Positions 42,536 to 53,358 of a DNA stretch of 64,000 bases are shown one piece after another. A program made the translations under genes and the position numbers. This DNA is from Polychytrium aggregatum (taxonomy: Eukaryota > Chytridiomycota > Chytridiomycetes > Polychytriales), in contig NW_026516221.1 of assembly GCF_025602895.1 (NCBI RefSeq), positions 721,938 through 785,937 of the forward strand, written 5' to 3'. Positions within the stretch are counted from its first letter, which is position 1, and each line of letters starts with the position of its first letter. The notes under the pieces were generated by a model, which did no database searches, was not told the DNA's origin, and saw only the letters and a list, made by a program, of their open reading frames with translations.

Positions 42536-43131
42536 TGTAAAGGGCAGGTGTGAAGGGCGGATGGAAGGCGTGTGAAAGAGAGGTAGATAAGAGGAGCAGG
42601 CGGATAGTAGAACAGGAAAGCTAAGGAAGAACGCTTCTTGTTCCGTCTGGAGTGCGAAACTTGCTGGCGAGCGTTGGCCTATTTATAGACCGGGGACACC
42701 CCCGGGGGACGAGGTGGGCGGAAGCCGTCTCCGGCGGGCGACGGGGGCGGTGTAGCACCGAGGACTGAGAAGGGGGTGTGCGAGAACAGGCGAGGTGCAA
42801 GCGAGGGAGGCTTGCCACAGCCCAGCGGCATGTGTTACCCGATGGCGTCATCGGGGAACCACCCAGAGGGCAAGGCAAGAGCACGCGGTTAGCCACGCGC
42901 GTAAACAAAAGGCGTGGAAGGAAACGATTGGTGCGCAGAATGGCGGAGGGATCGGAACCGTTCCGGCTTGGTGCCGGGTGAACGGAGAGGCGGCTAAACT
43001 ACGGGTAAACACCGGAAGAACTCCGGGAGCGCATGGGACGGAGTGAGGGAAACTGGAAGGAGCAGGGAGGGGTGAGAAGGAGCAAGACGGGACCTCGGAT
43101 AGATGTAGTGGATGGAATCATTGTGTGTACA
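42536..43131 (-). mobile_element. Decayed LTR-like block (B-type promoter) upstream of the helicase ORF
   Basis: Read leftwards it runs from TGTACACAC to CCCTTTACA and parallels element B LTR: GCACCAATC, GGGCTGTG..CAAGCCTC..TCGCTTGCAC, CTCGCACACCCCCTTCTC, GGTCTATAAATAG, then at +39 AGACGGAACAAG (B has AGTTCGAACAAA). No TSD was found, and no matching self-primer site follows. The outer boundary at 43131 is a guess. It ends about 220 bp before the helicase ATG in the same orientation. Confidence 0.6.
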
Positions 43132-43250
43132 TAGTCAATGGACATTGAAACCTAGAACGTGAGATGAAAGATTGAGCACAGAGTGGAAGGATAGCGCGAT
43201 GGAGCTCATGCCATATGGATGGAGACAGTGGGAATACGAGAGAAGTACGA

Positions 43251-44039
43251 TGTCAGGGATAGCTCCTGCTTGTTCTCCACTTTGACTGCACACTTGGCTG
43301 TTCCTTTGCCTTTCTGTTTGTTTGTGTGTAGCTTTGCAGTTCCCCTCCGATTTTCCGCCCTTTTCCTGTCTTTTCCGCTCCTTCCGCTCTTCCGTTTTCC
43401 CGCGCTGCTCCGCTTCCACTGTCTTCTTCGCACGCGCCGGTTTGTTTGTGCACGCGCTTCGCTGCGATTGGTTGCAATTCGGCTGCCGGTCATGTGTCCC
43501 CCCATCGGTGACTCATGACCTGCCTGACCGCCCCGATCTCTTGTTCATCTCGCATGCATTTGCCCCAACCTTATACTTGACCAATCCGCTTCTTGGACGT
43601 TGAGTCACATTGCTTCGCCTTTGCACGTTTCTCCTGCCAGGTGCTTCGCTTTTCCTTGCGCCTCTCTCGCTTTGGTTCTCTGCCTGTCTCGGTGGTCCTT
43701 CTCGGCCCTCGTTCGTGCTTCGCCCCCTTCGCCCTGCTCGATCGCCCACCTTTCCCTCCCTTGGCCGCCTTTCGCTTCCAAGTCCGGACTTGACTATAAA
43801 TAGCCTGACCGCCGCGATGTGTAGTCGAACCTCAGCGTTCAAAATAGGACTAAATAAAGCGCCTTCTACTGCATCCTGAGAATTTCCTGCATGTCCCACG
43901 TCGAGACTGATCTGATATTGAAGGATTCTTTGTCATCCTCGTTCCCTCAGAGGTCTCCTTCGGACAGTCAAATTGTTTTCGCTAAGCTCACTTCGAGGTG
44001 CCGTACTCATAGCCGCTGAGTCCGCATTTGATTATGACA
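43251..44039 (+). mobile_element. Solo LTR, C family, diverged
   Basis: About 789 bp starting TGTCAGGGATAGCTCCTGC, alignable along its length to the 791/792-bp LTRs of element C in reverse. It keeps TATAAATAG (43795) and, 39 nt on, AGCGTTCAAAAT (43834-43845). The 3' third is diverged. No clear TSD was found; no gag or pol is adjacent. Confidence 0.8.
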
Positions 44040-44320
44040 ATGACTCATATACAGAGCTCTGACACTTGGAAGGAAATGTGCAATGGAATGCGTCAGGGTG
44101 TATATCTACAACCGATGATTCACTGATCCTAAACCATATACCAAAGGGAAGAATGAAAATAAATGACATGACAGTGATGGGTCTATTGTCTGATGCCTAA
44201 CCTCTAGAGCCTAGTACTATGGGGGAAGTTCCGGAACTAAAGGACATAAACAATTCATGGGCTGTCGAGAGAGACAACGATATGATGGTGACGGAGAACC
44301 AGGCGGAATGAGGCTGAAAT
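44040..44320. other. Short unassigned spacer before the tandem array
   Basis: About 280 bp of A/T-rich sequence with no ORF, repeat or RNA feature that I can name. The tandem array starts abruptly at about 44321 in the middle of a unit. Confidence 0.5.
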
Positions 44321-45183
44321 ATTGGGAGAACATTGCTGGGGGCTAGTTTGGATCTCCCTGGGATCTTGATCCCTTGGTCGCTGAGGATATTTTTTTTATT
44401 TCCGACCCAGAGAGCCCCCAGGCAAAACCCAGAGGACATCCCAGATCCCAGATCCCAGGTCCACTATAGAGTGACCCCATAGAACTGGCCAGATCATATA
44501 GATCCAGAGATCCATCCGACATACCATCCCATCCCATCCCCGATAGGCCCTGGGATCTCATAATGGGATCTGGGAAGTTCCCAAAGGTTCCTGCAGGCGA
44601 CCAAGCCTCTGAAGAAAAAAAAAAAATCAAAAAAACCTCGGAGAATACCCAAGCCCTGGGATCTGTCAAAGATCTTGCTGGGGCCTAGCTGGGATCTCCC
44701 AGAGATATTTTCTATTTTTTTTTTCTAACCCAGGTGGCCCTGGATAGATCCAGAGGACATCCCACTTCCCAGATCCCAAGCCCACTATAGAGTGGCCCCA
44801 TAGAACTGCCCAGATCATATAGATCCAGACAACCATCCGACATCACAGCCCCGATAGGCCCTGGGATCATTGGAACCAACTGGAATCCATTGGAACCCAA
44901 TGGAGCCCACTACAGCCCGCTGGATGGCTTCACGTGCACCTGTGAAGTCAATATTGGGATCTGGGAAGTCCCAAGAAGACCCGGCCGACCAGGCAGCCTC
45001 TGGAAAAAAAAAACCTTGGGGGATATCCAAGCCCTGGGATCTTGCTGGGTTCTTGCTAGGATCATGCTGGGGGCTAGTTGGGATCTTCCTAGGATCCTGA
45101 TCCCTCGGTCTTTGAGGTTTTTTTTTTCTTTCCGACCCAGGCAGCCCTGGCGAGATCCCAAGGACTTCCCAGATCCCAGATCC

Positions 45184-45974
45184 TGTTAGAGTCCAAAGGG
45201 GACTCAACGGCAAAAGAAGAAGTGAGCTCGAAGTGAGCTCAGGGAAAGCAAGGGTAGAGTCCGAAGTGGACTCGGAGAGGGAGCGAGGGAAGCAAAGATC
45301 CGTTCAAGATAAGACTTGTCTCGAAATGAGACGTGAGGAACACTCAGAGAATAAAGTAGAAGGCACTTTATTTAGTCCTATTTTGAACGCTAAGGTTCGA
45401 CTACACATCGCGGGGGTCAGGCTATTTATAGACAAGTCCGGACTTGGCAGCGAAGGGCGGCCAAGGGAGGGAAAAGTGGGCGATCGAGCAGGGCGAAGGG
45501 GGCGATGCACGAACGAGGGCCGAGAAGGACCACCGAGACAGGCAGAGAACCAAAGCGAGAGAGGCGCAAGCAAAAGCGAAGCACCTGGCAGGAGAAACGT
45601 GCAAAGGCGAAGCAATGTGACTCAACGTCCAAGAAGCGGATTGGTCAAGTATAAGGTTGGGGCAAATGCATGCGAGATGAACAAGAGATCGGGGCGGTCA
45701 GGCAGGTCATGAGTCACCGGTGGGGGGACACATGACCGGCAGCCGAATTGCAACCAATCGCAGCAAGGCGCGTGCACAAACAAACCGGCGCGTGCGAAGA
45801 AGACAAAGGAAGCGGAGCAGCGCGGGAAAACGGAAGTGCGGAAGGAGCGGAAAAGACAGGCAAAAGGCGGAAAATCGGAGGGGAACTGCAAGGCTACACA
45901 CAAACAAACAGAAAGGCAAAAGAATAGCCAAGTGTGCAGTCAAAGTGGAGAACAAGCAGAAGCTATCCCTAACA
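45184..45974 (-). repeat. Element C 3' LTR
   Basis: 791 bp. On its strand it is preceded by the polypurine run AAGGAAGGGGATGA (45975-45988), which directly follows the pol stop. Confidence 0.93.
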
Positions 45975-45986
45975 TCATCCCCTTCC

Positions 45987-48900
45987 TTAGCGACGAACTC
46001 CGGGCGTCGCCTTCGGCTTTGAGGGATAGCGAAGGTGGAAGTCAGCAACAAGATCAGTGGCGTGGGAAACATTGGCAGCGGGCTCCCAAGACCGGTCAGT
46101 CTCGGAATAGCCCTTCCACTGAACCAAGTACTGTAAGCGACCACGGAAGAGCCGAGAATCGAGAACAGTCTCGACCTCAAACTCTTCCTGGGAGTCAACA
46201 AGAATGGGTGGAGGTTCGGGTTGGGTGAACTCGGGAACAATGTCCTTCGTTCGGGGTTCAAGGAGGGATACATGAAAGACGGGGTGGACTTTGAGTGTGG
46301 AAGGGAGTTTAAGTTCAAAGGCAACGGGGTTGATGCGGCGAAGAACTTTAAAGGGGCCAAGCTTTTTCTGATCAAGCTTGTTGGAGGGACGAAGGGTGCG
46401 GATGTGGCGACGATCAAGAAAAACGAGGTCGCCAACGGAGATGTCGGGAGTGGGGAGACGGGATTTGTTGGCCTGCAAAGTGTAGGACTCTTGGGCAACC
46501 CGGAGGTTGGCCTTGAGATCCTCGAGAACGGTCTGAAGTCGGTCGACACGTTCTTCGGCAGAGGGCACAACAGAAGGATCACGGATGATGGAGGGATCAA
46601 AAATGGGGTGATGGCCATGGACTGCAAAGAAGGGAGTCATGCCAGTGGAGGTGTTTTCCGAGTTGTTGTAAGTGAACTCGGCAAGGGGAAGGTGAAGGGT
46701 CCAGTCGTCTTGCAGGTAATTGCAATGGATACGCAAATACTGCTCGATGACCTGGTTGAGAACCTCGGTCGAACCGTCGGTCTCGGGGTGGAAGGCAGAA
46801 GAAAGGGAAATCTTCGTCTTCAGAAGCTCATTGAAGCGCCTCCAGAAGGCCGAAGTAAACTGAGTTCCTCGGTCCGAAACAATAGACCGGGGACAACCAT
46901 GCAAGCGGAAGATGTGGGAGAGGAAGAGTTCGGCGGTTTGCTCGCCTGTAACCGTCTTCGTGGTGGGCACAAAGTGTGCTTGTTTGGACAGGCGGTCCTT
47001 AACCACGAAGATGGAGTCAAAGCCGTTCGAAGGTGGGAGATCCGTGATGAAGTCCATCGACAGGTCCCACCAACGTTCGGAAGGAACGGGGAGAGGGTGA
47101 AGTAAACCATAAGGGGAGTGACGGGACGGCTTGGCTCGCTGGCACGCTTCACAATTAGCAATGAAGCGACGCACAGACTTACGAAGCCGGGGCCAGTGAA
47201 AGTCCCGGGAGATGAGCTCAACGGTCTTGGCAAGACCAAAGTGACCAGCGGCAGCGGAGCAGTGACGTTGCTCAAACACTTTGAGCTGGAGCTCGGGGGA
47301 AGGGACAACGATCAGGTCTTTAAAGTAAAGGAGACCGTCACGGAAGGAGTAATCGCCATCAAGACGTTTGGCGTTGAAGTCAGAAAGAAGGGAACAAGAA
47401 AGGGTGGCAGCTCGAATCTCGGAAAGAAAATCGGGGTTCGAGCCGATAACGGTGATGCTGTCGAGAGAAATAGACTCGAACAGCTGAAGGAAGTTGGTGG
47501 AGTGGAGGGAGTCACCAGGCTTTATCTCAAAGTCAGAACGGCGACTGAGAGCATCGGCTTTGGTGTTGAGGCGACCAGGGCGGTGGTAAATGCGAAAAGC
47601 AAAATCAGAAAGGAATTGGGCCCACCGGAACTGGCGGCGAGAAAGTTGGGAAGCGGAAGTGAACCGGGTGAGGTTCTGGTGATCAGAGAAAACAAGAGTG
47701 GGATGATCGGGGTCGGCAGCCATCAAGTAATGACGCCAGGCAGTAAAGGAATCGACAATAGCAAGGAGCTCTTTGTCGTGGGTGTCATAATTCACCTCGG
47801 CGGGACGGAATTGCCGAGAGTGAAAAGCAACGGGGTGAAGAGCGCCGTCAGGGTCAAACTGGGAAAGGACGGCACCCAGAGCAAAGTCAGAAGCATCGGG
47901 CTCGATGACAGCGGGTTTGGAGGAATCAAAGTAACGAAGAATAGGTGCGGAAGTGAATGAACGTTTAAGAGAATCAAAAGCCTCTTGGGCCTCGGGAGAC
48001 CAAGAGAAGGTGGAGGATTTGGTGGTGAGTGAAGTCAAAGGACGAGCAAGTGCGGAAAAGTCCTTGACGAAGCGGCGGTAAAAGTTTGCGAAACCAATAA
48101 AAACTTGGATGTCGCGAGCAGAAGAGGGAACAGGCCAAAGGGAAACGGCCTCGACCTTGGCAGGGTCCATTTTAATGCCATCGGCAGAAATGATCATGCC
48201 GAGAAAGTCAACTTCAGAAAGGTCAAAAGAACACTTGGCCGGATTGACCTTAAGAGAGTGTTCACGAAGGCGAGAAAGAACAAGCTTAACATGCTCCTCA
48301 TGCTCCAGGGGATCTTTTGAGAAGATCAGGATGTCGTCAAGATAAATGACAACACAGACACCAAGGAGGTCCGAGAAGATGTCGTTCATAAAAAACTGAA
48401 AAGCAGCGGGGGCATTCGAAAGACCAAAGGGGATAACATTGTACTCGTAAGAGCCAGATTTGCAAACAAAAGCAGTCTTCCACTCATCGCCCTTCTTGAC
48501 ACGAACCAAGTGGTAAGCATCAGGAAGGTCAAGGTGTGAGAAGACGCGGGCAGAAGAAAGTTTATCCAGAAGATCCTGGAAGAGGGGAAGAGGGTAGCGG
48601 TTCTTCTTCGTGATGGCATTGAGGCCCCGGTAGTCGACGCAAAGGCGAAGACCACCATTGGGCTTCTTCACGAAGAAGCAGGGAGCACCAACGGGAGACG
48701 AGGATTTGGAGATCCAACCACGTGCGAGGGCGTTGGTCAGATACTCCGAAAGAGCAGATTCCTCGGCCGGGGACAAAGGATAGACTTTCCCCGGCTTTGG
48801 CAAACGAGGTTCCTTTCCATCCTCGGTCCGTACAAACTCAATAGACAAGTCATACGGACGGTGAGGAGGCAAGGAAGAAGGAGGGTCAGACTTGAGGCTG

Positions 48901-49801
48901 AAAACGTCGCCAAACTCATTGTATTTGAGCGGGACACCTCGAGAGTCAACAGGGGTGCCAGACTCGGCATACACCTTCGTCGTGAGCACGGACCTTATCG
49001 ACACCGTAGGATACGTCTCCGGCGAAGGAGGACGGATATCCATTTGGGCAGCGAAAATGTCGAGCTTGTCTTCCCGTGCAAGACGGAGAAGACTCGCCGC
49101 ATTAACGAGCTCAATGTCGGGCGAAGATAAAGCCGTTGGCTCTTCAGAAAGCGAAGCAGAGTCAAGGCGGGAAGAAAGGGAAGGCGAAGTGCCAAAGGAG
49201 GGAACCGGTGTAAGGGAAGGACCGGAGGGAGGAGTCAAAGGCGAAGTGCCCGAAGGGGGAGGCGAGGAGCCGGAAGCGGACGGAGTGTCCAAGGAAGAAG
49301 CAGAGACATCCGCGAGGATGTGTCCATCAGCAAGGCAAGAGGGATCGGAGAATGAAAGGGAGAGGGACTTCCAATTAACAACTGGATTATGCAAGCGCAT
49401 CCAGGGAAGACCAAGAGTGATGGGAGTGGTGGAGAGTCGAGTCACAAGAAAAGAAATCGACTCGGTGTGGGAACCAATGGTCAGAGTCAAAGGCGCGGTT
49501 TGGAAACGAATGAAACCGGCCGAAGAACCATCAGCAAGGGAAACGGAGTAAGGAGTAGAAAGAGGGATAAGAGAGAGTTTATGGAGATCGGCAAAGGCAG
49601 GATCAATGAGGGCAAGAGCGGAACATCCATCATCAATAAAAACAGAAAGGGAGATGGAGACCGGGCCAGAAAGACTCATGACGATAAGAGTGGCCGGAAG
49701 AAGAAGCTTATCGTCCGATAGTGACGAGTCAGAGGGGGAAGATGTTCGTATCGCCGAACAGACCACCTCGCTTACTTGCGAGGTGCTGCTCGGCTGTGAG
49801 C
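45987..49801 (-). CDS. pol: Element C Pol: protease, RT, RNase H, integrase, chromodomain
   Basis: About 1271 residues in the -1 frame after the slip site. The protease region is SVFIDDGCSALALID with ITLGLPWMR (the first motif reads DDG, not DSG or DTG). RT: KKPNGGLRLCVDYRGLN, FGLSNAPAAFQ and YLDDILIFS. RNase H: IEPDASDFALGAVLSQ, VFSDHQNLTRF. Integrase: zinc region CEACQRAKPS, core MDFITDLPPS, VSDRGTQFTSAFW, TDGSTEVLNQ. The tail has HPVFHVSLLEP and a chromodomain (FEVETVLDS, YLVQWKGYS, RSWEP). The stop TAA at 45987-45989 abuts the polypurine tract. Apart from the protease motif the catalytic residues look intact. Confidence 0.93.
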
Positions 49802-49808
49802 ATTTCCC
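49764..49808 (-). promoter_or_regulatory. Element C gag-pol -1 ribosomal frameshift signal
   Basis: GGGAAAT (49808-49802, minus strand) lies in frame as G-GGA-AAT. A small hairpin TGCTC/GAGCA follows at once. Then CACCTCGC (49785-49778) pairs perfectly with GCGAGGTG (49771-49764), with the gag stop TAA in its 6-nt loop. The main stem is 16 nt from the heptamer, longer than the usual 5-9. Confidence 0.72.
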
Positions 49809-50725
49809 GAGTTCCGTTTGACCAGAACCGGGCACTGCTGAACATCGCGACTGCCGGGACAAGACTTTTCCCCGCAGTACAAGCAGAGACCCTGCTCACG
49901 ACGTCGCTTTTTCTCGACGTCGGAGAGCTTAGCAGGGCGGACCGAGACAGAGTCAAGGTCCATGGGAGTGGGTGCAGAAGAGGAGGAAGAAGAAACATGC
50001 GCGGGAGAATGGTGGTGATGGGGAGCAGAGCGAGAAGAAGGAGGAGGAGGTTGGGAACGGGAGGAGACCTTGAGACGATGGAGGGCATCGTCGTACTCGA
50101 CCGCTGCCTTGATCAACTCGGGCAAGGAAGCGGGAGCGGGGCGGAGACCGATGAGGTGGAACTTGACCTCAGACTTCAAACCCTCCTTGAAGAAGTGCAT
50201 CTTGGTGGGTTCGTCAGTCTGGACGCGGGCGGCGAGCTGGACGAAGCGGGTGGCGAAGGCTTGGCAGGACTTGAGCTGGACCAAGCGTTTGAGGTCGTTC
50301 AAGGCCTTATCTTGCGAGGAGGCCGTGTCCTCACCGAAGGTCGACTTGAGGGCAACTTCAAAATCCGCGAAGGAAGCCGGGAAGCGGTTGGCCATATAAA
50401 AGGCGGCCTCGTACCATTTGAAAGCTTCGCCGCGGAGGAAGGAGGTGGCATAAAGGACCTTCTGGCGCTCGGGCGCAAAGAAGGCAGGATCGGCGAGGAA
50501 GACGAGGTGGCACTGGGCGAGGAAGGCCGTCGTCTCGTCGCGGGAACCTAGGAACTCCTTGGGCTTGTTCACCTGGTAGACCTGGCGGGGAGCGGCGGCG
50601 GGAGCTTGCAGATCTTGGATCTGACGATGGAGAGCAGCGTTCTGGGTCATGAGGGCGTTCATACGCTCCTCCATGCGCGCCAGGTACGCATTGAGATCTG
50701 CCGGGGGTGCAGCAGGCTCAGCCAT
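49772..50725 (-). CDS. gag: Element C Gag
   Basis: 317 residues from the ATG at 50725 (MAEPAAPPADLNAYLARMEE, a coiled-coil start). The longer open frame upstream begins with non-ATG codons inside the LTR. Capsid-like motifs are FLAQCHLVFLADP, ATSFLRGEAFKWYEAA and QAFATRFVQLAARVQ. The C-terminal Cys cluster (CLYCGEKSCPGSRDVQQC) lacks the His of a standard CCHC knuckle. Confidence 0.92.
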   Translation of the reverse strand: MAEPAAPPADLNAYLARMEERMNALMTQNAALHRQIQDLQAPAAAPRQVYQVNKPKEFLGSRDETTAFLAQCHLVFLADPAFFAPERQKVLYATSFLRGEAFKWYEAAFYMANRFPASFADFEVALKSTFGEDTASSQDKALNDLKRLVQLKSCQAFATRFVQLAARVQTDEPTKMHFFKEGLKSEVKFHLIGLRPAPASLPELIKAAVEYDDALHRLKVSSRSQPPPPSSRSAPHHHHSPAHVSSSSSSAPTPMDLDSVSVRPAKLSDVEKKRRREQGLCLYCGEKSCPGSRDVQQCPVLVKRNSGNAHSRAAPRK

Positions 50726-50782
50726 CGGATCGACGAGGGAAAGAGAGGCGAAAGAAGAAGAAAGGCCGGGAAGCCAAGAGGG

Positions 50783-50794
50783 AGCGTTCAAAAT
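50783..50794 (-). other. Element C self-primer binding site
   Basis: On the minus strand, two bases after the 5' LTR, ATTTTGAACGCT is the exact reverse complement of AGCGTTCAAAAT (51004-50993) within the LTR. The LTR TATAAATAG starts at 51043, so the complementary stretch again begins at +39. No tRNA-type TGG site is present. Confidence 0.75.
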
Positions 50795-50796
50795 GA

Positions 50797-51588
50797 TGTT
50801 AGAGTCCAAAGGGGACTCAACGGCAAAAGAAGAAGTGAGCTCGAAGTGAGCTCAGGGAAAGCAAGGGTAGAGTCCGAAGTGGACTCGGAGAGGGAGCGAG
50901 GGAAGCAAAGATCCGTTCAAGATAAGACTTGTCTCGAAATGAGACGTGAGGAACACTCAGAGAATAAAGTAGAAGGCACTTTATTTAGTCCTATTTTGAA
51001 CGCTAAGGTTCGACTACACATCGCGGGGGTCAGGCTATTTATAGACAAGTCCGGACTTGGCAGCGAAGGGCGGCCAAGGGAGGGAAAAGTGGGCGATCGA
51101 GCAGGGCGAAGGGGGCGATGCACGAACGAGGGCCGAGAAGGACCACCGAGACAGGCAGAGAACCAAAGCGAGAGAGGCGCAAGCAAAAGCGAAGCACCTG
51201 GCAGGAGAAACGTGCAAAGGCGAAGCAATGTGACTCAACGTCCAAGAAGCGGATTGGTCAAGTATAAGGTTGGGGCAAATGCATGCGAGATGAACAAGAG
51301 ATCGGGGCGGTCAGGCAGGTCATGAGTCACCGGTGGGGGGACACATGACCGGCAGCCGAATTGCAACCAATCGCAGCAAGGCGCGTGCACAAACAAACCG
51401 GCGCGTGCGAAGAAGACAAAGGAAGCGGAGCAGCGCGGGGAAACGGAAGTGCGGAAGGAGCGGAAAATGACAGGCAAAAGGCGGAAAATCGGAGGGGAAC
51501 TGCAAGGCTACACACAAACAAACAGAAAGGCAAAAGAATAGCCAAGTGTGCAGTCAAAGTGGAGAACAAGCAGAAGCTATCCCTAACA
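50797..51588 (-). repeat. Element C 5' LTR with TATA box
   Basis: 792 bp, TGTTAGGGATAG to GGACTCTAACA on its own strand. It contains TATAAATAG (51043-51035) and the inferred RNA start at 51004, with AATAAAG just downstream. Confidence 0.93.
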
Positions 51589-51920
51589 GATCCCAGGCCC
51601 ACTATAGAGTGGCCCCATAGAACTGCCCAGATCATATAGATCCAGACAACCATCCGACATCACAGCCCCCTCCACTCCCCCCTTCCCTCGTCATACCAGT
51701 AACACATGTAGAACCGAACCCACGCTTCTCAGTCGTATTGCGATGATACAATTTCGTTGCTGGGTCACAGTGGACACTCCTGTGTTTCCCAAAGACATGA
51801 ACTGCCACTGGTAGAGCCACCGCCCTTCGTGGGCCGATGTTTAGCCTATTCCCACGCCCTTGCCTTCAGCCTACATATACGCCAACAGTTTAGGCTGACC
51901 ACAATGAGAGTACGTTCATC

Positions 51921-51968
51921 AGGGTTAGGTTAGGTTAGAGATTAGACCTTAGAGTTTAGGTTAGAGGG
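51921..51968 (+). repeat. Telomere-like TTAGG tract, unit 0/1
   Basis: GGGTTAGGTTAGGTTAGAG followed by degenerate TTAG words, with another GGGTTAGG about 50 bp on. It resembles degenerate telomeric repeat. Copies recur in each unit near 54216, 56222, 58537, 60852 and 62858. Confidence 0.7.
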
Positions 51969-52299
51969 CCAGATGGATGACACAGTTGTTTTTGACTGGG
52001 CTTCTGTGGTCAGGTCAGGGTTAGGTTCTGGTTCCGGTTTGTGATTTCGATGTTGGCGTTTGCATCCCGCATCACCGTGATTGTACCTCATATCAGTATA
52101 GGCGAGGATGGGGGCACACCACACCACACAACCATCCACAGCTTGCACCATTCCTCTCTATTATGGAACACTATGTCCAATCGACTACCATTCTAAACTA
52201 CTATGTGTTTCTTATCATTCTTCAAGTCTTCATCTTCTTCTGTGTCTTTCATTTCTTCTTATTGATCATGATTCAATTGGGAAGGTAGAGAATCATACA

Positions 52300-52440
52300 G
52301 TATCAGTATCAGTATCAGTATCAGTATCAGTATCAGTATCAGTATCAGTATCAGTATCAGTATCAGTATCAGTATCAGTATCAGTATCAGTATCAGTATC
52401 AGTATCAGTATCAGTATCAGTATCAGTATCAGTATCAGTA
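52300..52440 (+). repeat. (TATCAG)n microsatellite, unit 1
   Basis: About 23 perfect hexamer copies, followed by GTAGTATCAGAGCAG. It is the shortest of the six arrays in the window. Confidence 0.95.
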
Positions 52441-53050
52441 GTAGTATCAGAGCAGTAGTAGTAGAACATATGTATGAAGATCAATAGAGGGTAACAGTGC
52501 TATGCATTGTGAGGTGCAGGATTGACCGACGGTCAGCAGTTGCCTTTGAACCTAGACATTGTCTGGATGGCTCCACGTGCACCTGTGATCTCATTATGGG
52601 ATCTGGGATCTTGGAAGTTCGAAAATACCCGGCCGACCAGGGAGCCTCCGAAGAAAAAAAAACAAAAACAAAACACAACAATAAAACTGGGAGAATATCC
52701 AAATCCTGGGATCTTGGGAGAACATTGCTGGGGGCTAGTTTGGATCTCCCTGGGATCTTGATCCCTTGGTCGCTGAGGATATTTTTTTTATTTCCGACCC
52801 AGAGAGCCCCCAGGCAAAACCCAGAGGACATCCCAGATCCCAGATCCCAGGTCCACTATAGAGTGACCCCATAGAACTGGCCAGATCATATAGATCCAGA
52901 GATCCATCCGACATACCATCCCATCCCATCCCCGATAGGCCCTGGGATCTCATAATGGGATCTGGGAAGTTCCCAAAGGTTCCTGCAGGCGACCAAGCCT
53001 CTGAAGAAAAAAAAAAAATCAAAAAAACCTCGGAGAATACCCAAGCCCTG

Positions 53051-53358
53051 TGTCAGGAATTGGCGAGGGCAGGGCAGGGGAATCAAGGGCAGGGACAGGG
53101 GAGCTAGGACGGGACGGGAACAGGGACAGACAAGGAGAGTGATAATCGTTTATTAGAAGTGATAATTCACTAGCGTTCATCAGGAGGGGAGCGGGGTGGT
53201 CTATTTAAGTCTATGCCTACTCCCCCCCCCGCTCGCCCTTCGGAGAATATATTTAGTCTCCGATCCTATGTTTCCCACGGTCATGAATCATGACCATGTG
53301 GCCATGCAGGGTGGATCATGAGTGACGTGTCGCGCGACTGTCAGTCACGTTCATAACA
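53051..53358 (-). mobile_element. Solo LTR D in unit 1
   Basis: 308 bp from TGTCAGGAA to TTCATAACA (plus-strand reading), flanked by CCCTG on both sides. Other units have an uninterrupted CCCTG here. A TTAAATAG box on the minus strand suggests leftward orientation. Confidence 0.9.

Larger units (their letters stand above)
45184..51588 (-). mobile_element. Element C: Ty3/gypsy chromovirus with self-primer signature (-)
   Basis: 6405 bp flanked by GATCC (45179-45183 and 51589-51593), inserted in the first array unit; joining the flanks restores the sequence seen in the other units. The LTRs differ by about one substitution and one indel. Gag and Pol are open. It is probably a recent insertion. 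Confidence 0.95.

Noticed and set aside
43246-44044. TSD for the C-type solo LTR
   Set aside because: Flanks TACGA and ATGAC do not match; either decay or a mis-set boundary.
52290-52460. Ser-Val or Thr-Asp repeat proteins across the microsatellites
   Set aside because: They are stop-free only because a hexamer repeat preserves frame; no start context or conserved flanking protein.
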